Source of the DNA: Streptomyces sp. NBC_00523
GTDB lineage: Bacteria > Actinomycetota > Actinomycetes > Streptomycetales > Streptomycetaceae
NCBI RefSeq assembly: GCF_036346615.1
Contig: NZ_CP107836.1
Location: 5,146,001 to 5,210,000, forward strand
DNA: 64,000 nt
Direction of reading: 5' to 3'
Positions 42,180 to 52,800 of this stretch are shown here, piece after piece. The notes below the pieces were generated by a model that saw nothing but the letters and a program-made list of their open reading frames with translations, was not told where the DNA came from and did not search any database. Made by a program: the position numbers and the translations under genes. The first letter of the stretch is position 1. The number at the start of each line of letters is the position of its first letter.

Positions 42180-43559
42180 GTGGCAGTGAGCGCCGCCGAA
42201 ACGGAACGCACCAAGCCGGACCGTACGAAGTATCTGTATCTCGCCGTGATCGTGGCCGTGGGCCTCGGCATCCTCGTGGGCTTCGTCGCCCCCGACGCCG
42301 CCGTGGAGCTCAAGCCCATCGGCACCGGGTTCGTGAACCTGATCAAGATGATGATCTCGCCGATCATCTTCTGCACGATCGTCCTGGGCGTCGGCTCCGT
42401 CCGCAAGGCCGCCAAGGTCGGTGCCGTCGGCGGGCTCGCCCTCGGCTACTTCCTGGTCATGTCGACCGTCGCGCTGGCCATCGGCCTGATCGTCGGCAAC
42501 ATCCTGGAGCCCGGCTCCGGCCTCCACATCACCGAGGCGGTCCGCGCTGCCGGTGAGAAGCAGGCGGCGGGGGCCGGTGAGTCCACCACGGACTTCCTGC
42601 TCGGGATCATCCCGACCACCCTGGTCTCCGCCTTCACCGAGGGCGAGGTCCTCCAGACCCTCCTGATCGCCCTGCTCGCGGGCTTCGCCCTCCAGGCCCT
42701 GGGCTCGGCCGGCGAGCCGGTGCTGCGCGGCATCGGGCACATCCAGCGCCTCGTCTTCCGCATCCTCGCCATGATCATGTGGGCGGCGCCCATCGGCGCG
42801 TTCGGCGCGATGGCCGCGGTGGTCGGCGAGACCGGAGTGGACGCCCTGAAGTCCCTCGCGGTCATCATGATCGGCTTCTACGTCACCTGCGCGCTCTTCG
42901 TCTTCGTGGTGCTCGGCGCGATCCTGCGCCTGGTCGCGGGGGTCAACATCTTCGCGCTGCTGAAGTACCTCGGCCGCGAGTTCCTGCTGATCCTGTCCAC
43001 CTCGTCCTCGGAGTCGGCGCTGCCCCGGCTGATCGCGAAGATGGAGCACATGGGCGTCAGCAAGCCCGTCGTCGGCATCACCGTGCCGACCGGCTACTCC
43101 TTCAATCTGGACGGCACCGCGATCTACCTGACGATGGCCTCGCTGTTCATCGCCAACGCCACCGGCGACCCGCTGAGCATCGGTGAGCAGATCTCCCTGC
43201 TGGTCTTCATGGTCATCGCCTCCAAGGGCGCCGCGGGCGTCACCGGCGCCGGACTCGCGACCCTCGCGGGCGGCCTCCAGTCGCACCGCCCCGAGCTGGT
43301 GGACGGCGTCGGCCTGATCGTCGGCATCGACCGCTTCATGAGCGAGGCCCGCGCCCTGACGAACTTCGCGGGCAACGCGGTCGCCACGGTCCTCGTCGGC
43401 ACCTGGACCAAGGAGATCGACCGCGAGCGGGTGGACCAGGTGCTCTCCGGCGCGATCCCCTTCGACGAGAAGATGCTCAGCGACGAGGGCCCGGCCGAGC
43501 CGTACGTCCCCGAGGCCCGCGAGGGTGGCGAGGACCGGCCCTCGCTCACCAAGGTCTGA
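42180..43559 (+). CDS. dctA: Sodium/proton:dicarboxylate symporter (DctA/GltP family)
   Basis: This 459-residue transporter takes up C4-dicarboxylates (succinate, fumarate, malate) or glutamate. The family signature appears as STSSSESALPRL, a serine-rich re-entrant loop, then VPTGYSFNLDGTAIYL, with GIDRFMSEARALTNFAGNAV near the C-terminus holding the substrate-binding Asn/Arg region. It has about eight helices plus two hairpins. The start is GTG at 42180 with GAGGAG six bases upstream. Divergence from a CitA/CitB-type system favours C4-dicarboxylate over amino-acid transport. Confidence 0.93.
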   Translation: MAVSAAETERTKPDRTKYLYLAVIVAVGLGILVGFVAPDAAVELKPIGTGFVNLIKMMISPIIFCTIVLGVGSVRKAAKVGAVGGLALGYFLVMSTVALAIGLIVGNILEPGSGLHITEAVRAAGEKQAAGAGESTTDFLLGIIPTTLVSAFTEGEVLQTLLIALLAGFALQALGSAGEPVLRGIGHIQRLVFRILAMIMWAAPIGAFGAMAAVVGETGVDALKSLAVIMIGFYVTCALFVFVVLGAILRLVAGVNIFALLKYLGREFLLILSTSSSESALPRLIAKMEHMGVSKPVVGITVPTGYSFNLDGTAIYLTMASLFIANATGDPLSIGEQISLLVFMVIASKGAAGVTGAGLATLAGGLQSHRPELVDGVGLIVGIDRFMSEARALTNFAGNAVATVLVGTWTKEIDRERVDQVLSGAIPFDEKMLSDEGPAEPYVPEAREGGEDRPSLTKV

Positions 43560-43576
43560 CCGGCCCGCGTTCCTCC

Positions 43577-43613
43577 TTGCCTTGACGTCGGCGTCAAGGA
43601 TTACGGTCGCGGT
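43577..43613 (+). promoter_or_regulatory. MerR-type promoter/operator with leaderless start
   Basis: An inverted repeat CCTTGACG-TCGG-CGTCAAGG (43580-43599) lies between a -35-like TTGCCT (43577-43582) and a -10-like TACGGT (43602-43607) with a 19-bp spacer, the long spacing used by MerR activators. The predicted start of transcription falls at about the ATG at 43614, so the transcript would be leaderless. No ribosome site is seen before that ATG, which agrees. Confidence 0.6.
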
Positions 43614-44018
43614 ATGCGAATCGGGGAGCTGGCCGAACGGGCCGGGACGACGACGCGGACGCTGCGTTACTACGAGTCGCGCGGGCTGCTGCCCGCGCGG
43701 CGCGCGGTGAACGGCTACCGCACGTACGACGAGAGCGACCTCAGGCTCATCCGGCAGATCCGGACCCTCCAGGACTTCGGGTTCGACCTGGAGGAGACCC
43801 GGCCCTTCGTGGAGTGCCTGCGCGCCGGGCACCCCGCCGGGGACGCCTGCCCCGCCTCGCTCGCCGTCTACCGGCGCAAGCTCGGCGAGCTCGACCGGCT
43901 CATCGAGCAGCTGCGGGCCGTCCGCACGGAGGTGGGCGCCCAGCTGGCCCGCGCCGAGCTGGAGGTGTCCGCCGAACTGCCCGGCGGCCCCGAACCACGC
44001 TGCGAACTGGGAGGATGA
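43614..44018 (+). CDS. MerR-family transcriptional regulator, possibly thiol-sensing
   Basis: This 134-residue regulator has the MerR winged helix (MRIGELAERAGTTTRTLRYY, ESRGLLPA, GYRTYDESDL) and a dimerisation helix (YRRKLGELDRLIEQLRAVRT). Three cysteines follow the DNA-binding domain, C68, C79 and C130. The C68-(10)-C79 spacing differs from mercury or SoxR iron-sulfur sites, so redox or metal sensing is possible. The next gene, four bases later, encodes thioredoxin, which suggests the regulator senses thiol stress and drives that gene. Confidence 0.9.
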   Translation: MRIGELAERAGTTTRTLRYYESRGLLPARRAVNGYRTYDESDLRLIRQIRTLQDFGFDLEETRPFVECLRAGHPAGDACPASLAVYRRKLGELDRLIEQLRAVRTEVGAQLARAELEVSAELPGGPEPRCELGG

Positions 44019-44021
44019 CTG

Positions 44022-44354
44022 ATGATCCACGTAACGGGCGTCGACGAGCTCACCGACGAGACCTTCGACGCCGAGGTGCTGGGGGAGACCCGGCCCGTCC
44101 TGGTGGAGTTCACCGCCGACTGGTGCGGCCCGTGCCGCCAGCTCGCCCCGGTCCTGGGCGCCATCGCCGAGGAGGAGCGCGAACGGCTCCGCGTCGTCCA
44201 GATCGACGTCGACCGCAACCCGGGGACCAGCACCCGGTACGGCGTCCTGTCGATGCCGACCCTGATGGTGTTCCGGGACGGCGAACCGGTGAAGTCCATG
44301 GTCGGCGCCCGCCCGAAGCGGCGGCTGCTCCAGGAGCTGGAGGACGTGCTCTGA
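44022..44354 (+). CDS. trxA: Thioredoxin
   Basis: This 110-residue disulfide reductase has the canonical active site WCGPC (C35, C38), the buried Asp-containing strand VLVEFTADWC, and cis-Pro in SMPTLMVFRDGEP. The length is standard. The start ATG at 44022 follows GGGAGGA. It forms a unit with the merR gene. A 15-bp-stem terminator follows the stop. It is one of two thioredoxin-fold genes in this window; only this one has the classic motif. Confidence 0.95.
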   Translation: MIHVTGVDELTDETFDAEVLGETRPVLVEFTADWCGPCRQLAPVLGAIAEEERERLRVVQIDVDRNPGTSTRYGVLSMPTLMVFRDGEPVKSMVGARPKRRLLQELEDVL

Positions 44355-44360
44355 CCGCCC

Positions 44361-44393
44361 GAGGGGGCGGGGCCACCGTGGCCCCGCCCCCTC
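44361..44393. terminator. Bidirectional terminator between trxA and glgB
   Basis: A perfect 15-bp stem (GAGGGGGCGGGGCCA at 44361-44375 and its complement at 44379-44393) with a 3-nt loop lies between these convergent genes. Confidence 0.85.
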
Positions 44394-44399
44394 ACCGCG

Positions 44400-46820
44400 T
44401 CACGCCGGCTTGAACCACACCGTCGCCAGCGGCGGCAGCGTCAGCGTCACGCTCGACGGCCTGCCGTGGGACGGCACGTCCTCCGGCTTCAGCGGCTCCT
44501 CGTTGACCACCCCGCCGCCCCCGTACCGGGCCGCGTCCGTGTTCAGGACCTCCGCCCACAGCCGGGGACCCTCCGGCACCCCGAGCCGGTAGTCGTACCG
44601 CACCACCGGCGAGAAGTTGGAGACCGCCAGCAGCGGCGCGCCCTTCGCGTCGTGGCGCAGGAACGCGAACACGTTGTCCTCCGCCGCGCCCCCGTCCACC
44701 CAGGCGAAGCCCTCCGGACGGGTGTCGCGCTGCCAGAGCGCGGGCGTCGCCCCGTACACCCTGTTGAGGTCGCCGACCAGCTCCCGCACCCCGCGGTGGT
44801 CGCCGGACGCCTCGTACGCCGGGTCCAGCAGCCACCAGTCCGGGCCGTGGCCCTCCGACCACTCCGCGCCCTGGGCGAACTCCTGCCCCATGAACAGCAG
44901 TTGCTTGCCCGGGTGGGCCCACATGAAGCCCAGGTACGCGCGGTGGTTGGCGCGCTGCTGCCACCAGTCGCCGGGCATCTTGCTCACCAGTGCCTGTTTG
45001 CCGTGCACCACCTCGTCGTGCGAGATCGGCAGCACGTAGTTCTCGCTGTACGCGTACACCATCGAGAACGTCATCTCGTTGTGGTGGTACTTGCGGTGCA
45101 CCGGCTCCTTGGAGACGTACACCAGCGAGTCGTGCATCCAGCCCATGTTCCACTTCAGCCCGAAGCCGAGCCCGCCGTGGTCGGTCGCCCGGGTCACGCC
45201 GTCCCAGGCCGTCGACTCCTCGGCGATGGTGACCACGCCCGGATTGCGCCGGTAGACCGTGGCGTTCATCTCCTGGAGGAAGGCGACCGCGTCCAGGTTC
45301 TCCCGCCCGCCGAACTCGTTGGGCGACCACTGGCCGTCCTCGCGCGAGTAGTCCAGGTAGAGCATCGAGGCGACCGCGTCCACCCGCAGCCCGTCGATGT
45401 GGAACTGCTCGCACCAGTACGTGGCGTTGGCGACCAGGAAGTTGCGCACCTCGGTCCGCCCGTAGTCGAACTCCAGCGTCCCCCAGTCCGGGTGCGCGGC
45501 CCGCCGCGGGTCCTCGTGCTCGTACAGCGGCCGCCCGTCGAACTCCGCGAGCGCCCAGTCGTCGCGCGGGAAGTGCGCCGGCACCCAGTCCATGATCACG
45601 CCGATCCCGGCCCGGTGCAGCGCGTCCACCAGGAAGCGGAAGTCGTCCGGCGAGCCCATCCGGGAGGTCGGCGCGTAGAACCCGGTCACCTGGTAGCCCC
45701 AGGAGCCGCCGAAGGGGTGCTCCGACACCGGCATCAGCTCGACGTGCGTGAAGCCCAGCTCCTTGACGTACGCGGGCAGTTGCTCCGCCAGCTGCCGGTA
45801 CGAGAGGCCGGGCCGCCAGGACGGCAGGTGCACCTCGTACACCGAGAACGGCGCCTCGTGCACCGGCACGTTCCCGCGGTTCGCCATCCACTCCTCGTCC
45901 TGCCACACGTGGTGCGCGGCCGTCACCACCGAGGCGGTGGCGGGCGGCACCTCGGTGTGCCGGGCCATCGGGTCCGAGCGCGTCGTGTGCGAACCGTCCG
46001 GGCGGCAGATGTCGAACTTGTACAGCGCGCCCTCCCCGGTCCCCGGCAGGAACAGCTCCCACACCCCGGACGAGCCCAGCGACCGCATCGGGAAGCCCGT
46101 GCCGTCCCAGTAGTTGAAGTCACCGCACACCCGCACGCCCCGGGCGTTCGGCGCCCACACCGTGAACCGCGTCCCGGCGACCCCCTGGTGCTCCATCGGC
46201 CGCGCCCCGAGCGCGGTCCACAGCTCCTCGTGCCGCCCCTCCCGGATCAGGTGCAGATCCAGCTCCCCGAGCGCGGGCAGGAAGCGGTACGGGTCGTGGA
46301 CCTCGATCTCGTTGTCGTCGTACGTGACCAGCAGCCGGTACTCCGGGACCTCCGGCAGCGGCAGCACCCCGGAGAACAGCCCGTCCCCGTCGCTGTGCAG
46401 CGGCGCCCGCAGCCCCTTCGCGAGCACGGTGACCGCCCGGGCGAACGGGCGCAGCACCCGGATCTCCACCCCGTCGCCCACCTGGTGCGCGCCCAGCAGA
46501 TCGTGCGGGGCGTGGTGCTCGCCGGCCAGCAGCCGGCCTCGGTCGGCGTCGTGCAGCGGGGTGGCCGGGCGCAGCTCCTGGCTTCCGGCGCTGCGGGGCT
46601 TGGGCGGCGCGGCGGCCTTCCTCGCGCGCTTCGGCGGGGCGGCGGCGGACCCCGTCGCGGGGGTCTTCTTCGGGGCGCGCTTCTTCGCGGGCGGCCCGGC
46701 CTGCGGGGAGGACAGCGTGGCGGCGATCGGCTCCTCGGTGAGCGGGAGCTCGGCGGCGGGCGCGGCGGGGGTGGCGGACGCGGCGGGCTCGGACTTGCGG
46801 GACGGCTTGCGGGCGGTCAC
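44400..46820 (-). CDS. glgB: 1,4-alpha-glucan branching enzyme (GlgB, GH13)
   Basis: This 806-residue enzyme adds alpha-1,6 branches to alpha-glucan. After a lysine/alanine/proline-rich extension of about 80 residues come an N-terminal beta domain, a CBM48 module (TRFTVWAPNARGVRVCGDFN) and the GH13 catalytic barrel, with nucleophile D481 (DGLRVDAVAS), acid E534 (TIAEES) and the conserved HD in SHDEVVHGK. The start is GTG at 46820. It is the last gene of the glgE-treS-mak-glgB cluster, where it branches the chains made by GlgE. The basic extension is poorly conserved and may be disordered. Confidence 0.94.
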   Translation of the reverse strand: MTARKPSRKSEPAASATPAAPAAELPLTEEPIAATLSSPQAGPPAKKRAPKKTPATGSAAAPPKRARKAAAPPKPRSAGSQELRPATPLHDADRGRLLAGEHHAPHDLLGAHQVGDGVEIRVLRPFARAVTVLAKGLRAPLHSDGDGLFSGVLPLPEVPEYRLLVTYDDNEIEVHDPYRFLPALGELDLHLIREGRHEELWTALGARPMEHQGVAGTRFTVWAPNARGVRVCGDFNYWDGTGFPMRSLGSSGVWELFLPGTGEGALYKFDICRPDGSHTTRSDPMARHTEVPPATASVVTAAHHVWQDEEWMANRGNVPVHEAPFSVYEVHLPSWRPGLSYRQLAEQLPAYVKELGFTHVELMPVSEHPFGGSWGYQVTGFYAPTSRMGSPDDFRFLVDALHRAGIGVIMDWVPAHFPRDDWALAEFDGRPLYEHEDPRRAAHPDWGTLEFDYGRTEVRNFLVANATYWCEQFHIDGLRVDAVASMLYLDYSREDGQWSPNEFGGRENLDAVAFLQEMNATVYRRNPGVVTIAEESTAWDGVTRATDHGGLGFGLKWNMGWMHDSLVYVSKEPVHRKYHHNEMTFSMVYAYSENYVLPISHDEVVHGKQALVSKMPGDWWQQRANHRAYLGFMWAHPGKQLLFMGQEFAQGAEWSEGHGPDWWLLDPAYEASGDHRGVRELVGDLNRVYGATPALWQRDTRPEGFAWVDGGAAEDNVFAFLRHDAKGAPLLAVSNFSPVVRYDYRLGVPEGPRLWAEVLNTDAARYGGGGVVNEEPLKPEDVPSHGRPSSVTLTLPPLATVWFKPA

Positions 46821-46887
46821 AGGGACAGCCTCCTCGGAGGTGTTGGCGGGGTGGGACGGGCGGGGCGGTACGGGGGAGGGGGCATCC

Positions 46888-48282
46888 TCAGCCGGCGGAG
46901 TCCGCGGCCAGGCGGTGGATCGCGGCCATCGGGACCGGCAGCCAGTCGGGCCGGTGCCGGGCCTCGTACAGCACCTCGTACACCGCCTTGTCGGTCTCGT
47001 GGGCGCGCAGCAGCTCCGGCTCGGCGCGCGGGTCGGTGCCCGCCGCCTCGGCGTAGCCGTCGCAGTAGGCGTCCCGGCAGCGGGCGGCCCACTCGGGCTT
47101 CCAGGGCCGGTGCGACCGGGCCGCGTAGTCGAAGGAGCGCAGCATCCCGGCCACGTCGCGTACCGGGGGCTGCGGGCTGCGGCGCTCCGGGAGCGGCCGG
47201 GCCGGCTCGCCCTCGAAGTCGATCAGCGACCAGAAGCCGTCGGCGCCCCGCAGGGTCTGGCCGAGGTGGAGGTCGCCGTGCACCCGCTGGGCGGCCCAGC
47301 TGCGCCCCTCGTGCCCGAGCGCGGCGACCGCGTCGAAGGCGGTGCGCAGCCCGGGGACGTACGGGACCAGCTCCGGGACCGCGTGGGCGGCGGCCTCCAG
47401 GCGCTCCATCATGGCGGCGGCCAGTTCGTCGGTCTGGGAGCGGCGGAGCAGCGGGGTGGGCAGGGCGGCGGCGAGCGCGGTGTGCACCTCGGCGGTGGCC
47501 CGGCCCAGCGCCTTCGCCTCGGCCAGGAAGTCGTGCCCGGTGGCGAGGGCGCGCAGGGCGAGCTGCCAGCCGTCCTGGGCGCCGCGCAGGAAGGGCTGGA
47601 GCACCCCGAGCGTCAGCCGCTCCGGCGTCGCCGCCTCGAACCAGGCGACCGGTGCCGGGACCCGCCCGCACCCCTCGCGGGAGAGCGCGAGCGGCAGTTC
47701 CAGGTCGGGGTTGGTGCCCGGGAAGACCCGGCGGAAGATCTTCAGGATGTACGCGTTGCCGTACACCAGCGAGGAGTTGGACTGCTCGGTGTCCAGCACC
47801 CGGGGCGGCAGGTCCTCCGGGATGGGCTCCGCGCCCCGGTCGAAGCGGACCGCGCCGAGCCGGCCGGGGGTGCGCAATCGTTCCAGCAGCAGCGAGGCGA
47901 GGCGCGCGTCGTGCAGCCCGTCGTAGACCGCGAGCCCCGCCAGCGGTCCGTCGGGCACCCGGCCGATGGCGGCGGGCGCGAGGTGCTGGGGCAGTGCGGA
48001 GCGGACCCCGAGGAGCAACTGGTAGCAGTCCACGGGGGGCTGGGCGGGCATGGTGGGCTGATGGACCCGCACCAGCAGGTGCAGCAGCCCGGGGGTGGTG
48101 CCGTCGCCGCCGTCCACCGGCAGTATCTCGGTGGCCGAGACGAGCGAGAAGGCGGTGATGGGCCGTCCCTTGCCCGCGAACCACCGCTGCCGGGGCAGCC
48201 ATTCGTGGAGCAGCGGTCCGAGAGACGGGATCAGGGCTGTGCTGTTCGCCAGGGTGACCTGAGCGGATGCAGCCTCCGACAT
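46888..48282 (-). CDS. mak: Maltokinase (Pep2/Mak)
   Basis: This 464-residue kinase phosphorylates maltose to maltose 1-phosphate, the GlgE substrate. It has an aminoglycoside-phosphotransferase-like fold with RVHGDLHLGQTL (catalytic Asp) and WSLIDFEGEPARP (metal-binding Asp), and an N-terminal maltokinase cap (LHEWLPRQRWFAGKGRPI). The ATG at 48282 has GGAAAGGA nine bases upstream and gives the known length; a GTG 10 codons further up is less likely. It is 67 bases before glgB. A 227-base gap with a hairpin separates it from treS. Confidence 0.94.
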   Translation of the reverse strand: MSEAASAQVTLANSTALIPSLGPLLHEWLPRQRWFAGKGRPITAFSLVSATEILPVDGGDGTTPGLLHLLVRVHQPTMPAQPPVDCYQLLLGVRSALPQHLAPAAIGRVPDGPLAGLAVYDGLHDARLASLLLERLRTPGRLGAVRFDRGAEPIPEDLPPRVLDTEQSNSSLVYGNAYILKIFRRVFPGTNPDLELPLALSREGCGRVPAPVAWFEAATPERLTLGVLQPFLRGAQDGWQLALRALATGHDFLAEAKALGRATAEVHTALAAALPTPLLRRSQTDELAAAMMERLEAAAHAVPELVPYVPGLRTAFDAVAALGHEGRSWAAQRVHGDLHLGQTLRGADGFWSLIDFEGEPARPLPERRSPQPPVRDVAGMLRSFDYAARSHRPWKPEWAARCRDAYCDGYAEAAGTDPRAEPELLRAHETDKAVYEVLYEARHRPDWLPVPMAAIHRLAADSAG

Positions 48283-48465
48283 GGCATCGCGTCCTTTCCC
48301 CGGGCACACCACAGGATGCGAAGAGTGTCCCGGATTGCGGCATTGGCTGTCCGGCTGTGCGGGACGTGTCGGGTCAGGATGATCCGTACGGACTCGACAT
48401 GAGGGGATAGAAACGCCAGGAGGATCCAGGAAGCTTCCTGAACCACCCGGTATGGGTGCGAGTGC

Positions 48466-48499
48466 CCCGTGCGGGGCGGCGGAAACCGCCCCGCACGGG
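48466..48499 (-). terminator. Hairpin between treS and mak (terminator or attenuator)
   Basis: A perfect 14-bp stem (CCCGTGCGGGGCGG at 48466-48479 and its complement at 48486-48499) with a 6-nt loop begins nine bases after the treS stop codon. Also in the gap is a 14-bp palindrome CAGGAAGCTTCCTG at 48427-48440. The hairpin suggests that mak-glgB may be expressed separately from glgE-treS. Confidence 0.65.
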
Positions 48500-48508
48500 T
48501 CGTACGCG

Positions 48509-50211
<1,703 letters not shown>

Positions 50212-50215
<4 letters not shown>

Positions 50216-52245
50216 GGTGTGGGTGACCCTCCGGTCGGCGGGGACGGTCGCAGGACGGCGATGTGCGCGGGCGTGACGCCCGGCTCTAGGCGCACATAGA
50301 ACGTCCTGCCCCAGTGATAGGAAGTGCCGGTGAGCTCGTCGCGCACCGGCACGCTCTCGTGCCGGTCGAGGCCGAGTTGCGGCATGTCCAACGAGACGGT
50401 CGCCTCCTGGGTGTGGTGCGGGTCGAGGTTGACGACCACCAGAAGGATGTTCGAACCGGAACGCTTGCTGTACGCGATCACCGCGTCGTTGTCCGAGGCG
50501 TGGAAGTGCACGTCACGCAGCTGCTGCAGGGCCGGGTGGCGGCGCCTGATCCGGTTGAGCGAGGTGATGAGCGGGGCGAGCGAACGGCCCTCGCGCTCTG
50601 CGGCTTCCCAGTCCCTGGGCCGGATCTCGTACTTCTCCGAGTCGAGGTACTCCTCACTGCCGTGGTGGATCGGGGTGTTCTCGCACAGCTCGTACCCCGC
50701 GTACACCCCCCAGGAGGGGGAAAGGGTCGCCGCGAGCACCGCCCTGGCCTCGAACGCGGGCCTGCCGCCTTCCTGAAGGTATCCCGGAAGGATGTCGGGC
50801 GTGTTCACGAAGAAATTCGGCCGCATGAACGCGGCGGTCTCACCGGCCAGTTCGGACACGTAATCCGTGAGTTCCTGACGGGTGTTCCGCCAGGTGAAAT
50901 ACGTGTACGACTGCTGGAACCCGATGGCGCCGAGGGTGCGCATCATCGCCGGCCGGGTGAATGCCTCGGCCAGGAAGATCACATCGGGATCGGTGCGGTT
51001 GATCTCCGCGATGACCTTCTCCCAGAAGATCACCGGTTTGGTGTGCGGATTGTCGACGCGGAAGATCCGTACCCCCCGGTCCATCCAGAACCGCAGGATG
51101 CGGACGCTCTCCGCGACGATGCCCGGAAGATCCTTGTCGAAGGCGATCGGATAGATGTCCTGGTATTTCTTCGGCGGATTCTCCGCGTACGCGATCGACC
51201 CGTCGGCCCGGTGCTGGAACCACTCGGGGTGCTGCTCCACCCACGGATGGTCCGGCGAGCACTGGAGGGCGAAATCCAGGGCCACTTCGAGGCGCAGGGT
51301 GCGGGCCGTCTCCACGAAATGGACGAAGTCGTCCAGCGTGCCCAGGTCCGGGTGGACCGCGTCGTGCCCGCCCTCCGCCGAACCGATCGCCCAGGGCACG
51401 CCCACATCGTGCGCGGAGGGGGTCAGCGAGTTGTTCGCGCCCTTGCGGTGCGTCGTGCCGATGGGGTGGATGGGCGGCAGGTAGACCACGTCGAAGCCCA
51501 TCGCGGCGACCGCCGGAAGCCGCTCGGCCGCCGTCCGGAAGGTGCCGCTGACCAGCCGGGGCGGCTGCGCCTCGGCGGCCTTGGCGCCCCGGCCCTTGCG
51601 CGGCTTCGGGGTCTCGTACCTGGCCCCCTCGGAGCGCGGGAACATCTCGTACCAGGAGCCGTACAGCGCGCGCCGGCGCTCGACCACCAGCGGGTGCGGG
51701 CGGGACGCGGTGACCAGTTCGCGCAGCGGGTGGCGGTCCAGCGCCTCCCGGGCCTCGGGCGCCAGGGCCGCCGCGAGGCGCGCCTCGGCCGGCCGGGACG
51801 CGTCGCGCAGCGCGTCCACCGCAGCCAGCACGGCCTCCCGGCCGTCGCGCTTCGGGACGCCCTCGGCGGCGCGCTCGTACAGCTCCGCGCCCTCGGCGAG
51901 GACCAGCGCGGTGTCGATGCCCGCCGGGATCTTGATCCCCGCCGCGTGGCGCCAGGTGGCGACCGGGTCGCTCCACGCCTCGACCGTGTACGTCCAGCGG
52001 CCCTCGGAGTCCGGGGTGACCTCGGCGCCCCAGCGGTCGGTGCCCGGCGCCAGCTCGCGCATCGGCGTCCAGGGGCCAGGACGGCCGCTCGGACTGCGCA
52101 GCACCACATTGGCGGCCACCGCGTCATGGCCCTCGCGGAAGACGGTCGCGGTGACCTGGAAGGTCTCGCCGGCAACGGCCTTGGCGGGCCTTCTGCCGCA
52201 GTCGACGAGCGGATGGACGTCGAGAACGGGAATGCGACCGATCAT
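50212..52245 (-). CDS. glgE: Maltosyltransferase GlgE (alpha-1,4-glucan:maltose-1-phosphate maltosyltransferase)
   Basis: This 677-residue GH13_3 enzyme extends alpha-1,4-glucan using maltose 1-phosphate. It has an N-terminal beta-sandwich (IPVLDVHPLVDCGRRPAKAV), the catalytic barrel with nucleophile D398 in VRIFRVDNPHTKP and acid E427 in VIFLAEAFTRPAMM, and a C-terminal domain. Positions agree with those in characterised streptomycete GlgE (D394/E423). The ATG at 52245 is used because it matches the known length and has AGGTGA before it. It is promoter-proximal in the cluster and divergent from glgP. Confidence 0.95.
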
Positions 52246-52800
52246 GGAATCACCTGGGGGCTGGAGCTGGGACTCGGCAAAGTGGGCAGCGTGCGCCGAA
52301 GGCTGAACGCGCGCGCCGCGAAGGTGGGGATGCGTCCTTTCTAGCCGCTCCGTGGATGACTGGTGGGGTGTGGGCATGGCCGCTCCTGTGCGCGTTCACT
52401 CGAATGGCAGTCCAAACAGGTCGTATACGAACCGGGGGACCGATCGCCGTTGGCCGGGGAATGAAAGACACGCGTGCCGGAGAAGCCTTTCCCCGCAACG
52501 TGGTGGGCCAATCCGGTGATATGTCATCTGCTCGGTCGTACGGGGGACGTGGGAATGGGCGCCACCCGGCAGCTTTCCTTGTGCCGCGAAGGCCCACAAG
52601 ACCGAATGAGGAGAAGGAATCGGCCATAACGCCTGTGACGTACGGGCCCGGTGAAGCCTTCCGGGACGGGAGAGGCATACGGGAAAACCATGCGCCGTGT
52701 CCGGCGCGCCGGGGACCCGGCTACCGTCGAGGGTGACGGAGCGGCGCACATGGAGGTGCGTCCCGCTCGGATTCGTACGTCCCCTGTAAAGGTGGAATAC
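52246..52800. promoter_or_regulatory. 555-bp divergent region between glgE and glgP
   Basis: No gene is supported here; frames reading into it from both sides lack a family match. A 10-bp palindrome TCGTATACGA lies at 52421-52430. Upstream of glgP, GAGGAGAAGGA (around 52608) would be a good ribosome site but no start follows at the right distance. I could not fix -10/-35 boxes. The region should contain both promoters for opposite sides of alpha-glucan metabolism. Confidence 0.5.
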
